Made by a program: the position numbers and the translations under genes. This document shows positions 24,827-34,465 of a stretch of 64,000 bases of DNA, in pieces. Each line of letters begins with the position of its first letter. The first letter of the stretch is position 1. Under the pieces are notes generated by a model, which saw only the letters and a program-made list of their open reading frames with translations, was not told where the DNA came from and ran no database searches. This stretch comes from Deinococcus sp. AJ005 (lineage in GTDB: Bacteria > Deinococcota > Deinococci > Deinococcales > Deinococcaceae), in NCBI RefSeq assembly GCF_009017495.1, contig NZ_CP044990.1, forward strand, positions 1,197,001 to 1,261,000, written 5' to 3'.

Positions 24827-24905
24827 AATGAAGTTTCGCTCCGCTGAGCAACTCATCAGGCACAGCCAGGACTTGGTAACGTGGCACACCATGTCCACAA
24901 CACCC

Positions 24906-25083
24906 CTGATACAGATTCTGTCTGTTTCGTATAGAAATCGGGACAGCGCCGATTCCTACACTTCACGCCCGGAACCCGTTTTTCTATTGCTCACCATCGT
25001 CGCGAACAGATGCCCATGAGGACGCTGCTCCTCCCGTTCGGATTTCCAGGTGTTTCTAGCACTTTTCAATCGGAGTCCGTATG
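24906..25083 (+). repeat. MITE-like repeat with imperfect terminal inverted repeats
   Basis: About 178 bp. The left end is CTGATACAGATTCTGTCTG; the right end in reverse complement is TCATACGGACTCCGATTG; 10 of 14 terminal bases agree. A second, partial copy at 19385 carries the intact terminus CTGATACGGACTCCGATT, which shows where the element ends. No transposase is encoded. The right end abuts and contributes to the start codon of the next gene. Confidence 0.7.
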
Positions 25084-25638
25084 ACCTCAGTCCACCTTCG
25101 CGGTGCGGCAGCGTCCATTTCGATCAGCGCAGTTTTCGCGCTGGTCTGGGGGCTGAACGGCAGTCTGGCCCTGACGGGTGGCTGGCGATTCCTGGCGCTG
25201 GCAGCGGTGGTGCTGATCAGCGGGGTTCTGGCGTTTCTGGCCCTGAAATTCAGCCGCAAGGCGGCCCACGCCCCGGCCCTGTCAGGCACTGGCGCTACGC
25301 CGCCCAATCCATTCATGACCCCCGCCTACCGAATTTCGCTGATCGCCATGCTCGTGGCCTTTCCCGTGGCGGCCAGACTGCTGACCGCCAGTGGCCGGGA
25401 GGACGCCATCATGCCCCTCATCGTGATCATCGTGGGCCTGCATTTTCTGGGTCTCGTCTCGGCGTTCCGCAACGGCATCTTCGCCTGGGTTGCCGGGGCC
25501 TTCTGCCTGCTGGGCGGCGTGTCCCTGCTTCTGCCCGCCGAGCTGAGGACGCCCGTGCTGGGCCTGGGCTGCGCCGTGATCCTGTGGCTGGGCGTTCTGC
25601 CGCTGGCGTTCCGGTCCCTGGCCCAGCTTCGGCGGTGA
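25081..25638 (+). CDS. Small integral membrane protein (185 aa) starting at a repeat boundary
   Basis: A 185-residue protein with five predicted membrane helices (for example FLALAAVVLISGVLAFLALKF, IMPLIVIIVGLHFLGLVSAF, FAWVAGAFCLLGGVSLLL). Family not recognised. The first two bases of its ATG are the last bases of the repeat terminus, and an in-frame TAG lies inside the repeat seven codons upstream, so this ATG is the first usable start. It is possible that the original 5' end was displaced by the insertion. A candidate -10 (TTCAAT, 10 nt before the ATG) is inside the repeat. Confidence 0.65.
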   Translation: MTSVHLRGAAASISISAVFALVWGLNGSLALTGGWRFLALAAVVLISGVLAFLALKFSRKAAHAPALSGTGATPPNPFMTPAYRISLIAMLVAFPVAARLLTASGREDAIMPLIVIIVGLHFLGLVSAFRNGIFAWVAGAFCLLGGVSLLLPAELRTPVLGLGCAVILWLGVLPLAFRSLAQLRR

Positions 25639-25657
25639 TGTTCACTGCGCCGCCTCG

Positions 25658-26677
25658 CTATTTGGCTGGAATGGTAAACATCCCTCCCTCGTCTTTCGTC
25701 AGCACGCCGCCCACGAATTCACCCATGCCCGAGGCGGTGATGGCCTGCCCATTCAGTGTGCCCGTGCCATTTACCGGCCCTTCCCAATACGCCACAGAAG
25801 TCGTCTTGCTCAGCAGTTCCTGTTCGTCGCGCAGGGGGTTGAGGTCCAGTGCCAGATTCTCGCCGCTCACTTTCCAGCTCAGGGTGTAGTCGCGCCCGCT
25901 GGGACTCTTCCACACGCGGCCCGGCGTCATGGTCACGTCTTTCACTTCACGCGCCACGCCCTCGGGGCTGACCAGCGAGGCGGCCACCTGTACCACTTCA
26001 TCTCTGGCGTTCCTGACCCGGTACAGCATCAGGTCGGAGCCGTCCGAGAGATGCAGGCCGAACCAGTCCCATTTGACTGCCGCGCCAGGCTGCTGATCGC
26101 CCCACTGGTGGTCCAGCCATGCCTGCCCGCTGGCCTGCCGGGTGTCCTCGCCCACCTGAATTGTGCCGCCCACGTCCAGGCGGGTAATGCTCTGGTAGTA
26201 CATCCGGCCTGTCTCGGCGGTGCCGGAGTAGCCGGGCGGATGCACCACCGGGTTTTTGGCGGGCGTCAGGGTCAGGTTCAGCGGACCAGCCGTCAGCTTG
26301 AAGGGGCTGTTGTTTCCGGCCTCCTGTACCAGTTTCCAGTCGCCCTGCGACAGACTCAGGGGCGGAAAGCCGAAGGTGGCCGATTGATCGCCGTTCTCCA
26401 CGAAATACAGTTTGTTGTTCTTCAGGTCGGTGATGGCGATGTGCGAGGCGTGGTACGGCAGCCCTCTGTAATTCACCTTGAACTGTGCCCAGTGAAAAGC
26501 CAGCCCGGAGTCGGGCAGTACGCCGGACACATACCACCACTCGGTTGCGGCATTTCTGGCCCCCAGATCGCCCGGCGCTGGCATGTTCGCCGGATCGAAG
26601 GCCATCGGCGCAGGCACGCAGGCGGTGAACAGCAAGCTGCCCGTGATCAGGGCGGCGGCGAGGCGCAGGTTGTGCAT
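25658..26677 (-). CDS. AttH/CrtC-type lipocalin-like lipoprotein
   Basis: A 339-residue lipoprotein (lipobox LFTAC) with the double lipocalin-like AttH/CrtC fold. Family features are NAATEWWYVSGVL near the N-terminus and GQAWLDHQWGDQ in the middle. The family covers carotenoid 1,2-hydratases and secreted hydrolases of unknown substrate; the lipoprotein form suggests an envelope role, not proven carotenoid hydration. TACCCT 6 nt before the ATG points to a leaderless mRNA. It is convergent with the 185-aa membrane protein gene. Confidence 0.82.
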   Translation of the reverse strand: MHNLRLAAALITGSLLFTACVPAPMAFDPANMPAPGDLGARNAATEWWYVSGVLPDSGLAFHWAQFKVNYRGLPYHASHIAITDLKNNKLYFVENGDQSATFGFPPLSLSQGDWKLVQEAGNNSPFKLTAGPLNLTLTPAKNPVVHPPGYSGTAETGRMYYQSITRLDVGGTIQVGEDTRQASGQAWLDHQWGDQQPGAAVKWDWFGLHLSDGSDLMLYRVRNARDEVVQVAASLVSPEGVAREVKDVTMTPGRVWKSPSGRDYTLSWKVSGENLALDLNPLRDEQELLSKTTSVAYWEGPVNGTGTLNGQAITASGMGEFVGGVLTKDEGGMFTIPAK

Positions 26678-26683
26678 GCTGTC

Positions 26684-26689
26684 AGGGTA
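26684..26689 (-). promoter_or_regulatory. Leaderless -10 box (TACCCT)
   Basis: TACCCT on the minus strand is 6 nt before the ATG at 26677. Confidence 0.45.
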
Positions 26690-26732
26690 ACGGTTGGTGT
26701 TGGGGGTGACTTGGAGATTTGACCCAAAAGCA

Positions 26733-26758
26733 AAGGCCGGAGCGTCTGCCCCGGCCTT
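26733..26758 (-). terminator. Terminator of the livHMGF operon
   Basis: AAGGCCGG (26733-26740) pairs with CCGGCCTT (26751-26758); on the minus strand a T-rich stretch follows the stem. Confidence 0.75.
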
Positions 26759-26783
26759 GTTTCATCAATCATCAACTTTCAAC

Positions 26784-27566
26784 CTACTCGTCGCCCAGGT
26801 ACGCCTTACGCACGCTCTCGTCTTTGGCGATGTCGCTGGCCTTGCCGCTCAGCTTCATCTCGCCGGTTTGCAGCACGTAGGCGCGGTGGGCAATCGCCAG
26901 GGCCATGTTGGCGTTCTGTTCCACCAGCAGCACGGTGGTGCCGTGTTCCTTGTTCAGCTTGACGATGATGTCGAAGATCGCCTCCACGAACAGCGGCGAC
27001 AGGCCCATGCTCGGCTCGTCCAGCAGCAGCAGGCGCGGGTTGACCATCAGCGCGCGGGCAATCGCCAGCATCTGCTGCTCGCCCCCCGACATGGTGCCGC
27101 CCAGTTGGTTCTCGCGCTCTTTCAGGCGGGGAAAGTAGGCGAAGCCCTCCTGCACGCGCTCCTCGATCAGCTTCTTGTCGGTAATCGTGTACGCGCCCAC
27201 TTCCAGATTCTCGCGGACGGTCAGTTGCGCGAAGATCCGGCGGCCTTCCGGCACATGGCTCATGCCCATCTGCATGGTCTGGTGGGCGGGCTTCCCGGCA
27301 ACGTCCTCGCCCAGATAGCTCAGCGTGCCGGTGCGCGGTTTCATCATGCCGCTGACGGTTCGCAGCGTGGTGGTCTTGCCCGCGCCGTTGCCGCCGATCA
27401 GCGCCACGATCTCACCCTCATAGGCGTTGAGGGTGATGCCCTTGAGGGCGTGGATGTGGTCGTAGTACGAGTGGATGTCGGTCAGGGCCAGCATGGGCGT
27501 TCCCGTGGTGTCGGGGGCCGCTGCGGGCGTGGGTGCCGTGGTCAGGTGGGTGCTGAGATGGCTCAT
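26784..27566 (-). CDS. livF: Branched-chain amino acid-type ABC transporter ATPase
   Basis: A 260-residue ATPase of the LivF class: Walker A GGNGAGKTT, signature MSGGEQQMLAIARAL, Walker B LLLLDEPSMGLSP and switch region LLVEQN. A non-conserved Ala/Thr-rich stretch precedes the domain. AAGGAGG lies 10 nt before the ATG, which also overlaps the livG stop (ATGA). It forms the cytoplasmic ATPase pair with LivG and energises uptake by LivH/LivM of a ligand delivered by LivK. It is the last gene of the operon. Confidence 0.93.
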   Translation of the reverse strand: MSHLSTHLTTAPTPAAAPDTTGTPMLALTDIHSYYDHIHALKGITLNAYEGEIVALIGGNGAGKTTTLRTVSGMMKPRTGTLSYLGEDVAGKPAHQTMQMGMSHVPEGRRIFAQLTVRENLEVGAYTITDKKLIEERVQEGFAYFPRLKERENQLGGTMSGGEQQMLAIARALMVNPRLLLLDEPSMGLSPLFVEAIFDIIVKLNKEHGTTVLLVEQNANMALAIAHRAYVLQTGEMKLSGKASDIAKDESVRKAYLGDE

Positions 27567-28411
27567 TGTGAGGCTTCCTCCTTGCCGTATTCCCCGGCGG
27601 CGGCCCCGCGTCCCAGATACGCTTCCATCACGGCGGGATCATTGCGGACCTGATGCGGCAGGCCCTCACTGATCTTGGTGCCGTAATCCAGCACGGTGAT
27701 GTATTCGCTGAGGGTCATGACCAGCCGCATGTCGTGTTCGATCAGGCAGATGGTCACGCCCAGCTCGTCGCGGATGCGGCGAATTAGGGCCTTGAGGTCC
27801 TCCGTTTCGCGGGGGTTCATCCCGGCGGCGGGTTCGTCCAGCAGGATCAGCTTGGGCGTGGTGGCCAGCGCGCGGGCGATTTCCAGCTTGCGCTGATCGC
27901 CGTAGGGCAGGTTGGTGGCGATCTCGTTGCGCCATTTGCTCAGGCCCACGAAGTCCAGCATGATGCGGGCAGCCTCGCGCGCCTCGTGTTCGGACTCGTG
28001 AAAGCGGCGGGTTCGCAACACGGCGTCCACGAAGGTGCTTTTCAGGCGGGAATTGCGCCCCACCATGATGTTTTCCTCGCTGGTCATGCTGGAGAACAGC
28101 CGGATGTTCTGGAAGGTGCGCGCGATTCCGGCCTCTGTCACCTGATCGGGGCGCAGGCCCACCAGCTCACGCCCGGCCAGCTTGATGCTGCCGCGCGTGG
28201 GGGCGTAGATGCCGGTGATCATGTTAAAAAACGTGGTCTTGCCCGCGCCGTTGGGACCGATCACGCTGACGATGCTGCGGTCCGGGACGTGCATGGTCAC
28301 CGAGTTCACAGCGGTCAGCCCCCCGAATTCCTTGGTCAGCGCGTCCACTTCCAGAATGCTGCCGCCGCTGGCTGGAGCCGTGGGGCCAGGACGAACGGTG
28401 GTCTTGATCAT
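27563..28411 (-). CDS. livG: Branched-chain amino acid-type ABC transporter ATPase
   Basis: A 282-residue ATPase of the LivG class: Walker A GPNGAGKTTFFN, signature LPYGDQRKLEIARAL, Walker B LILLDEPAAGMNP and the C-terminal LYLGxG-like end (EAYLGRGAAAGE). It overlaps livM upstream and livF downstream by 4 nt each. The extra N-terminal 20 residues (Pro/Ala-rich) are not conserved in the family. Confidence 0.93.
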   Translation of the reverse strand: MIKTTVRPGPTAPASGGSILEVDALTKEFGGLTAVNSVTMHVPDRSIVSVIGPNGAGKTTFFNMITGIYAPTRGSIKLAGRELVGLRPDQVTEAGIARTFQNIRLFSSMTSEENIMVGRNSRLKSTFVDAVLRTRRFHESEHEAREAARIMLDFVGLSKWRNEIATNLPYGDQRKLEIARALATTPKLILLDEPAAGMNPRETEDLKALIRRIRDELGVTICLIEHDMRLVMTLSEYITVLDYGTKISEGLPHQVRNDPAVMEAYLGRGAAAGEYGKEEASQ

Positions 28412-30041
28412 CGGCTGCCTCCGGTCTTGTCGTCTTCTTTGATGGTCGCCAGTCCGGCGCTGTACACGTCGCCGCCTGCTTTCAGACCACTGGCGTTGCC
28501 GTCGGCGCTCTCGTCTTCCTGATCGTCCTCGTGGTGCAGCTCACGGGTGCGGCGTGCGTTGGGCAGCAGCCCCTCGGGGCGCAGCAGCATCATCGCCACC
28601 AGAATCGAGCCGAAGATAAAGCGGTTGAAGTTGGCCGGGTTGACCTCCTGCGGAATCCAGGACACGTTGGCGCTGGCCTCGCCCAGTCCGGGCAGAATCC
28701 GCAGGTTCAGCAGGGTGACCACTGCCGCGCCCAGGATCACGCCGCTGAACGATCCCATGCCGCCCAGCACCACCATGCTCAGCACCGTGATGCTTTGCAG
28801 CAGGTTGAAGCTCTCAGGGCTGATAAAGGTCTGCTTGGCGGCAAAGATCATGCCCATCACCCCGGCAAAGCTGGCTCCGGTGGCAAAAGCGATCAGCTTG
28901 GTCTGCATCAGGGGCACGCCCATCGCCTGCGCGGCGATTTCGTCGTCACGGATGGCGATCCAGGCACGCCCGATGCGGCTGTTATCCAACCTGACGTTAA
29001 CCAGCAGGATCACGGCGATCACGATCAGCACCAGCACGTACAGGAACAGCAGGTAGTACTGCTCTGGCCGGAAGCCCAGCGCTCCGGCCAGGGAGTTGAA
29101 CCACGGCACCGACGCCGAGGCGATGGGGGTGATGCCCTGTGAACCCGCCGTGTACAGGCCGAGGTTGTTGGCCAGCACCCGAATCACTTCCCCCAGGCCC
29201 AGTGTGATGATCGCCAGGTAATCGCCTTTCAGCTTCAGCACTGGCAGACCGATCAGCACGCCCACCAGGGCGGCAGTCATGACGCTCAGCGCCAGAAAGA
29301 GCCAGAAGAAGCCGGGGTTGATGCCGTTGGCCAATGCCTCGGCTGACCCGGAAGCCAGCACCAGGATCGAGCGGCCCACCAGAATGATGCCCGAGAGTAG
29401 GCCGAAGCCCGCCAGCAGAAAGCTCAGATTGCTCAGGGTGGTGGGGGCCACGCGCCCATGCATCCCCCGGATGTACAGCATGCTGCCCGCCGCCACTGCC
29501 GTCAGCACCAGCCCGATGACCAGGGTGCCGCTGCCGGTGCTGCCCGCGTTTGCGCCGTAATACTTGAGGACCTCGCTGAATCGGGGACTGCCGAAGATGC
29601 TCCAGGTGTATGCACCCACCGCGAAGAAGGCCACATAGCCCAGATCGAGCAGGCCCGCCAGGCCCACCACGATGTTCAGGCCCAGGGCCAGCGCGGCGAA
29701 GATCATGATCTGGATGCTCAGGTCCAGCAGGCTGGTGTCGGCCTGCCCGGCCAGCGGCAGCACGAACAGCAGGCTACCGATGCCCACCAGCAGCTTGGCC
29801 CAGTTGGCGGCTTTCCACAGGTAGGCGAACAGCACGTTTGCCAGGAACAGCGAGACGACCAGCGCCTCTACCACCTTGTTGCGCAGAACGTCGCCCAATG
29901 CCCCCAGGTTTTTCATGACATCGGTTTCGTGTGAGACCAGCAGCAAAATAGAGGTGACGACGAAGAACAGCACCAGCCAGACGGTCCGGTCCGGTTTGAC
30001 CAGGGGACGGCGGACAGCGGGTTTCACGGGACTGGCAACCG

Positions 30042-30045
<4 letters not shown>
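28408..30045 (-). CDS. livM: Branched-chain amino acid-type ABC permease, extended LivM
   Basis: A 545-residue permease, longer than the ~320-420 residues typical of LivM. The core with ALGLNIVVGLAGLLDLGYVAFFAVGAY and the EAA-like region is present. Extra N-terminal hydrophobic segments (about 25-110), an internal hydrophobic insertion around 170-265 and an acidic C-terminal tail (HHEDDQEDESADG) account for the length. It pairs with LivH to make the membrane channel. 4-nt overlaps with both neighbours. Confidence 0.92.
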
Positions 30046-31055
<1,010 letters not shown>

Positions 31056-31242
31056 AGAAATCAGCTCCTCTTGGTGAATGAAGGGGATGTGCTGGGACGC
31101 AAAAACCGGAGTAATGGTGAAATCGGCTGCATTCTACTCTTGGGTGGGGCGCGGGTTGAATATGGAATCACTTCCAGAACCTCCCTCTCGGTCCCCGATG
31201 TCTCAAAAAGCTGACGTTGACAAGCGGTGTCTAGAAAAAGAA

Positions 31243-31268
31243 GGGGGCCAGGCACGTAGCCCGGCCCC
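31243..31268 (-). terminator. Intrinsic terminator between livK and livH
   Basis: GGGGGCC (31243-31249) pairs with GGCCCC (31263-31268) with additional G-C pairs; on the minus strand a T-rich tract (TTCTTTTT) follows. It should stop most livK transcripts and leave livHMGF at lower level. Confidence 0.75.
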
Positions 31269-31289
31269 ACGGTTAACAAGGAATGGGGT

Positions 31290-32447
31290 TCAGTTCTTGG
31301 GAGGCTTGACGGCCAGGCTGGTTTCCAGCGCGGCCTTGCCGTCCGTGAGCTTGATCACGTACAGCGTGGCGGCCTTGCGGTCCCCGACGCTGTTGAAGCT
31401 GACCTCGCCCGAGAGCAGGCCCTTGTAGGTGCCCTTGCGGATGGTGTCCAGCACCTGCTTGCGGCTGGGGGCCTTGCCACCGTTGGCGCGGGCGGCGTCC
31501 AGGATGCCCTGCAAGGTGACCTTGGCGGCGTCGTAACCGAAAGCGCCGAAGCCCTGGGCAGGGGTGTTGAAGGTCTTCTGGAAGCTGGCCGCGAAGGTCT
31601 TGGCGGCGGGCAGCGCTTCCAGCGGGGCAGCCACGGTGGTGTAGTAAACGTTGTTGGCCCCGGCCTTGCCGATGATCACGGGCAATTCGCTGCTGTCCAG
31701 GCCGTCGCCGCCGACGACGGGGGTATTGATGCCCGCGCCGCGCAACTGCTTGATGAACACGCCGATCTGGTTGTAGATGCCGCCGAAGTAGATGGCGTCA
31801 GGCTTGGTCAACTTGATCTTGGCGACGATGCTGGAAAAATCGCTCTTTTCCTCGGTGCCTTCGCTGCCGGAGATGGTCACGCCCTTGGCTTTCAGGGCTT
31901 TCTCGACCTCGGCGGCCAGACCTTCGCCGTAGGCGGTTTTGTCGTTCAGAACGTAGGCCTTCTTGGCCTTGAGGGTATCGGTGATGAAGTTGGCCCCTGC
32001 CGGACCCTGCGAGTCGTCGCGGGCCACGATACGGTTCATGTTGGCCAGACCACGGTCGGTGACCTGGTTGGCAGTGTTGGCCGGGCTGACCATCACCAGG
32101 TTGCTGGGGGCCAGCGCCGCGCTGGCAGGAATCGCCACGCCGCTGTTCAGGGTGCCCACCACAGCCAGGATCTGGTTGTCGGCGGCGATCTTGCGGGCGG
32201 CGGCGGTGCCAGTCGCAGGATCGGCCTGATCGTCGTAGGGAACGAGTTGCAGGTTAAAGCCCGCCTTCTTGAACTGCGCGGCGTACTCGTTGACGGCCAG
32301 TTGCACGCCGTTGCGGATCTGGGTGCCCAGGTTGCTCTGGCCGCCGGACAGCGGGCTGATGGTGGCGATCTTGATGGTGGTCTGCGCGCTGGCGGTGCCG
32401 AGCGCCAATGCGGCAAGTACAGAAAGGCTCATTGCAGTCTTCTTCAT
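31290..32447 (-). CDS. livK: Branched-chain amino acid-type periplasmic binding protein
   Basis: A 385-residue exported binding protein of the LivJ/LivK family. Signal peptide: SLSVLAALALGTASAQ; mature protein begins TTIKIATISPLSGGQ. The two-lobe family pattern includes IGKAGANNVYYTT and AFGYDAAKVTLQG. The ligand could be a branched-chain amino acid, another amino acid or an amide; it cannot be set by eye. ATG 32447 is preceded by GGAGGA with 3-4 nt spacing. It has its own consensus promoter and terminator, fitting the usual excess of binding protein over membrane components. Confidence 0.93.
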   Translation of the reverse strand: MKKTAMSLSVLAALALGTASAQTTIKIATISPLSGGQSNLGTQIRNGVQLAVNEYAAQFKKAGFNLQLVPYDDQADPATGTAAARKIAADNQILAVVGTLNSGVAIPASAALAPSNLVMVSPANTANQVTDRGLANMNRIVARDDSQGPAGANFITDTLKAKKAYVLNDKTAYGEGLAAEVEKALKAKGVTISGSEGTEEKSDFSSIVAKIKLTKPDAIYFGGIYNQIGVFIKQLRGAGINTPVVGGDGLDSSELPVIIGKAGANNVYYTTVAAPLEALPAAKTFAASFQKTFNTPAQGFGAFGYDAAKVTLQGILDAARANGGKAPSRKQVLDTIRKGTYKGLLSGEVSFNSVGDRKAATLYVIKLTDGKAALETSLAVKPPKN

Positions 32448-32514
32448 AATTCCTCCGGGTATTGATGCGCCGCCGGACCCTGGGGCCTGGATGCGCTGTG
32501 GTTGCGATAACACG

Positions 32515-32543
32515 ATTCTAGGGACGAATTAAGGTGAAGTCAA
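32515..32543 (-). promoter_or_regulatory. Sigma70 consensus-type promoter of livK
   Basis: TTGACT (32538-32543) and TAGAAT (32515-32520) on the minus strand are exactly 17 bp apart. The mRNA would have a 5' leader of about 60 nt with a good ribosome binding site, unlike the leaderless genes around it. Confidence 0.7.
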
Positions 32544-32913
32544 TGCGTCCCTCATCTGACCTTTGGAACGCCGGGCTGGAACTGGCGTGCAAATGGGAGA
32601 ATAATTGCGCTGTATGCCCCCACTTGAGCAATAAACGTGTGTTTGGATGTGCCTGTGCGGTTCTTCACCCCACCGTCTTAATCAAGTTGGGGGTCCAATG
32701 GGGTGGGGATTGGGCTGGCTGATAGGCAGGAGCGCCTGCCAGATGGCCTTAATAGCGGAAGTGGGCCTGCCCTTTCCAATCCAGACGCGGGCCGCCTCCG
32801 TGTCACCCTTCTACCGATAAGCAACTGCCGTTATGCAGTGGCTGGCCTGATCAAAAACCCAGGCAGTGCGGAAAGTGCAGCATGCTGTGGCTGGGGAGGG
32901 CATCCACCGCTTC
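32544..32913. other. Intergenic region between livK and glnA, hairpin only
   Basis: GGCAGG (32725-32730), loop AGCG, CCTGCC (32735-32740) forms a small hairpin without a U-tract. No gene with a credible start was seen in this 370-bp stretch. Confidence 0.4.
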
Positions 32914-34266
32914 CTACACCAGATCCAGATAACGTTCCAGTTCCCAGGCGTGTACGGCGGCGCTGTATTCGCGCCACTCCGCTCTTTTGGCGGCCACGAA
33001 ATGGTCCAAGACGTGTTCCCCCAGGGCCTGTTTCAGCACCTCGTCCTTGCCCAGCTCGTCAATCGCCTCGCGCAGGTCGGTGGGCAGCTCCTTGACACGG
33101 TGGTGTCGCTTCTCGCGCACGGTCATCTTAAAGATGTTGCGGGCAATCGCAGGCGGCGGTTCCAGCTCGCGTTCTATGCCGTCCAGGCCGGCGGCCAGCA
33201 TGACGGCCAGTGCCAGATAAGGGTTGCAACTGGGATCCGGCATCCGCAGCTCGGCGCGGGTGGAATTGCCGCGCTTGGCCGGAATGCGGACTAGGGCGCT
33301 GCGGTTTCCCGTACTCCAGGCTATGTTCACCGGGGCCTCGAAGCCCGGCACCAGCCGCTTGTAGCTGTTGACCAGTGGGTTGGTGATGGCGGTCATGCCC
33401 TCGGCGTGGTCTAACAGCCCGGCGATAAAGCCCTCGGCAATCTTCGAGAGGCCGTACTCACCTTTTTCGTCGGCAAAGGCATTCTGGCCGCCCCCAAACA
33501 GACTCAGGTGGCAGTGCATCCCGCTGCCGCTGACGCCCGCCAGCGGCTTGGGCAGAAAGCTGGCCAGCAGGCCGTATTCCAGCGCCACCCGCTTGACCAC
33601 GAATTTGAAGGTGGCGATCCGGTCCGCCGTTTCCAGCGCTGGGGCGTAGCGAAAATCGATCTCGTGCTGGCCAGGGGCGACCTCATGGTGCGCGGCCTCG
33701 ATCTCGAAGCCCATCTCGACGAGTTTGTTGGCAATCTCACGGCGGATGCGTTCGCCCTTATCGATGGGAGCGAGGTCAAAATACCCGGCCCGGTCGTGCG
33801 TGACGGTGCTGCCCAGGCCAGCGGGCGTGCGCTCGAACAGGAAGAACTCCGGCTCGGTGCCGACGAACATCTCGTAGCCTCTGGCCTGCGCCCGCTCAAT
33901 CTGGCGCTTGAGAACCAGCCGGGGATCGCCGCCAAAGGGCGTGCCGTCCGGCAGCGTCACGTCGCAGATCAGCCGCGCCACCGCGCCGCGCTCGCTTTCC
34001 TCGCGCGAAAACGGCGGGTAGATCAGGAAGGTGCCCAGGTCCGGGCGCAGCAGCATGTCGGATTCCTCGACGCGGGTGAAGCCCTCCACGGCGCTGCCGT
34101 CGAAGGTCACGTCGCCGCTCAGGGCCTTTTCAAATTGCGAGGGCGGCACCTCCACGTTCTTGGTGGTCCCCAGAATGTCAGTGAATTGCAGGCGCAGAAA
34201 CTTGATCTGTCCGTCTCGCAGGCGAGAAAGAATCTCGGCCCGGTCAGGTGTGGGGGAAAGGGTCAT
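32914..34266 (-). CDS. glnA: Glutamine synthetase type I (GSI-alpha-like)
   Basis: A 450-residue type I enzyme that makes glutamine from glutamate, ammonia and ATP. Active-site motifs present: FDGSAVEGF, GTEPEFFLFE, EVAPGQHEIDF, GSGMHCHLS, NSYKRLVPG and the Arg-containing RSALVRIP. At the place where GSI-beta enzymes carry the adenylylated Tyr (NLYDLPP) this protein reads NIFKMTVRE, so it is not expected to be controlled by adenylylation. GGAGG lies 10 nt before the ATG. A second, unrelated-class glutamine synthetase (GSIII) is 2.7 kb downstream in coordinates. Confidence 0.96.
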   Translation of the reverse strand: MTLSPTPDRAEILSRLRDGQIKFLRLQFTDILGTTKNVEVPPSQFEKALSGDVTFDGSAVEGFTRVEESDMLLRPDLGTFLIYPPFSREESERGAVARLICDVTLPDGTPFGGDPRLVLKRQIERAQARGYEMFVGTEPEFFLFERTPAGLGSTVTHDRAGYFDLAPIDKGERIRREIANKLVEMGFEIEAAHHEVAPGQHEIDFRYAPALETADRIATFKFVVKRVALEYGLLASFLPKPLAGVSGSGMHCHLSLFGGGQNAFADEKGEYGLSKIAEGFIAGLLDHAEGMTAITNPLVNSYKRLVPGFEAPVNIAWSTGNRSALVRIPAKRGNSTRAELRMPDPSCNPYLALAVMLAAGLDGIERELEPPPAIARNIFKMTVREKRHHRVKELPTDLREAIDELGKDEVLKQALGEHVLDHFVAAKRAEWREYSAAVHAWELERYLDLV

Positions 34267-34465
34267 CTGTGTTTTACCTCCAGGGACGTTCTGAACTCAG
34301 GGTAACGGGGCCGGGGCCAGGGGGGAAGGTGAGGGGGTGCTTCTGGTGTGGATGTGGGGCAGCGAAAGACGCCAGCAGGAAGCAAAAGTTAAGACCAGAT
34401 GAACTTGTTATGGAACGGTTTACACATGAATCTCAGAGAGTCTGGAGATCTCAGGAGGCCCATCC

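Noticed and set aside
26694..27653. Plus-strand frame over livF
   Set aside because: Antisense to livF, whose Walker and signature motifs are complete; begins in the terminator region.
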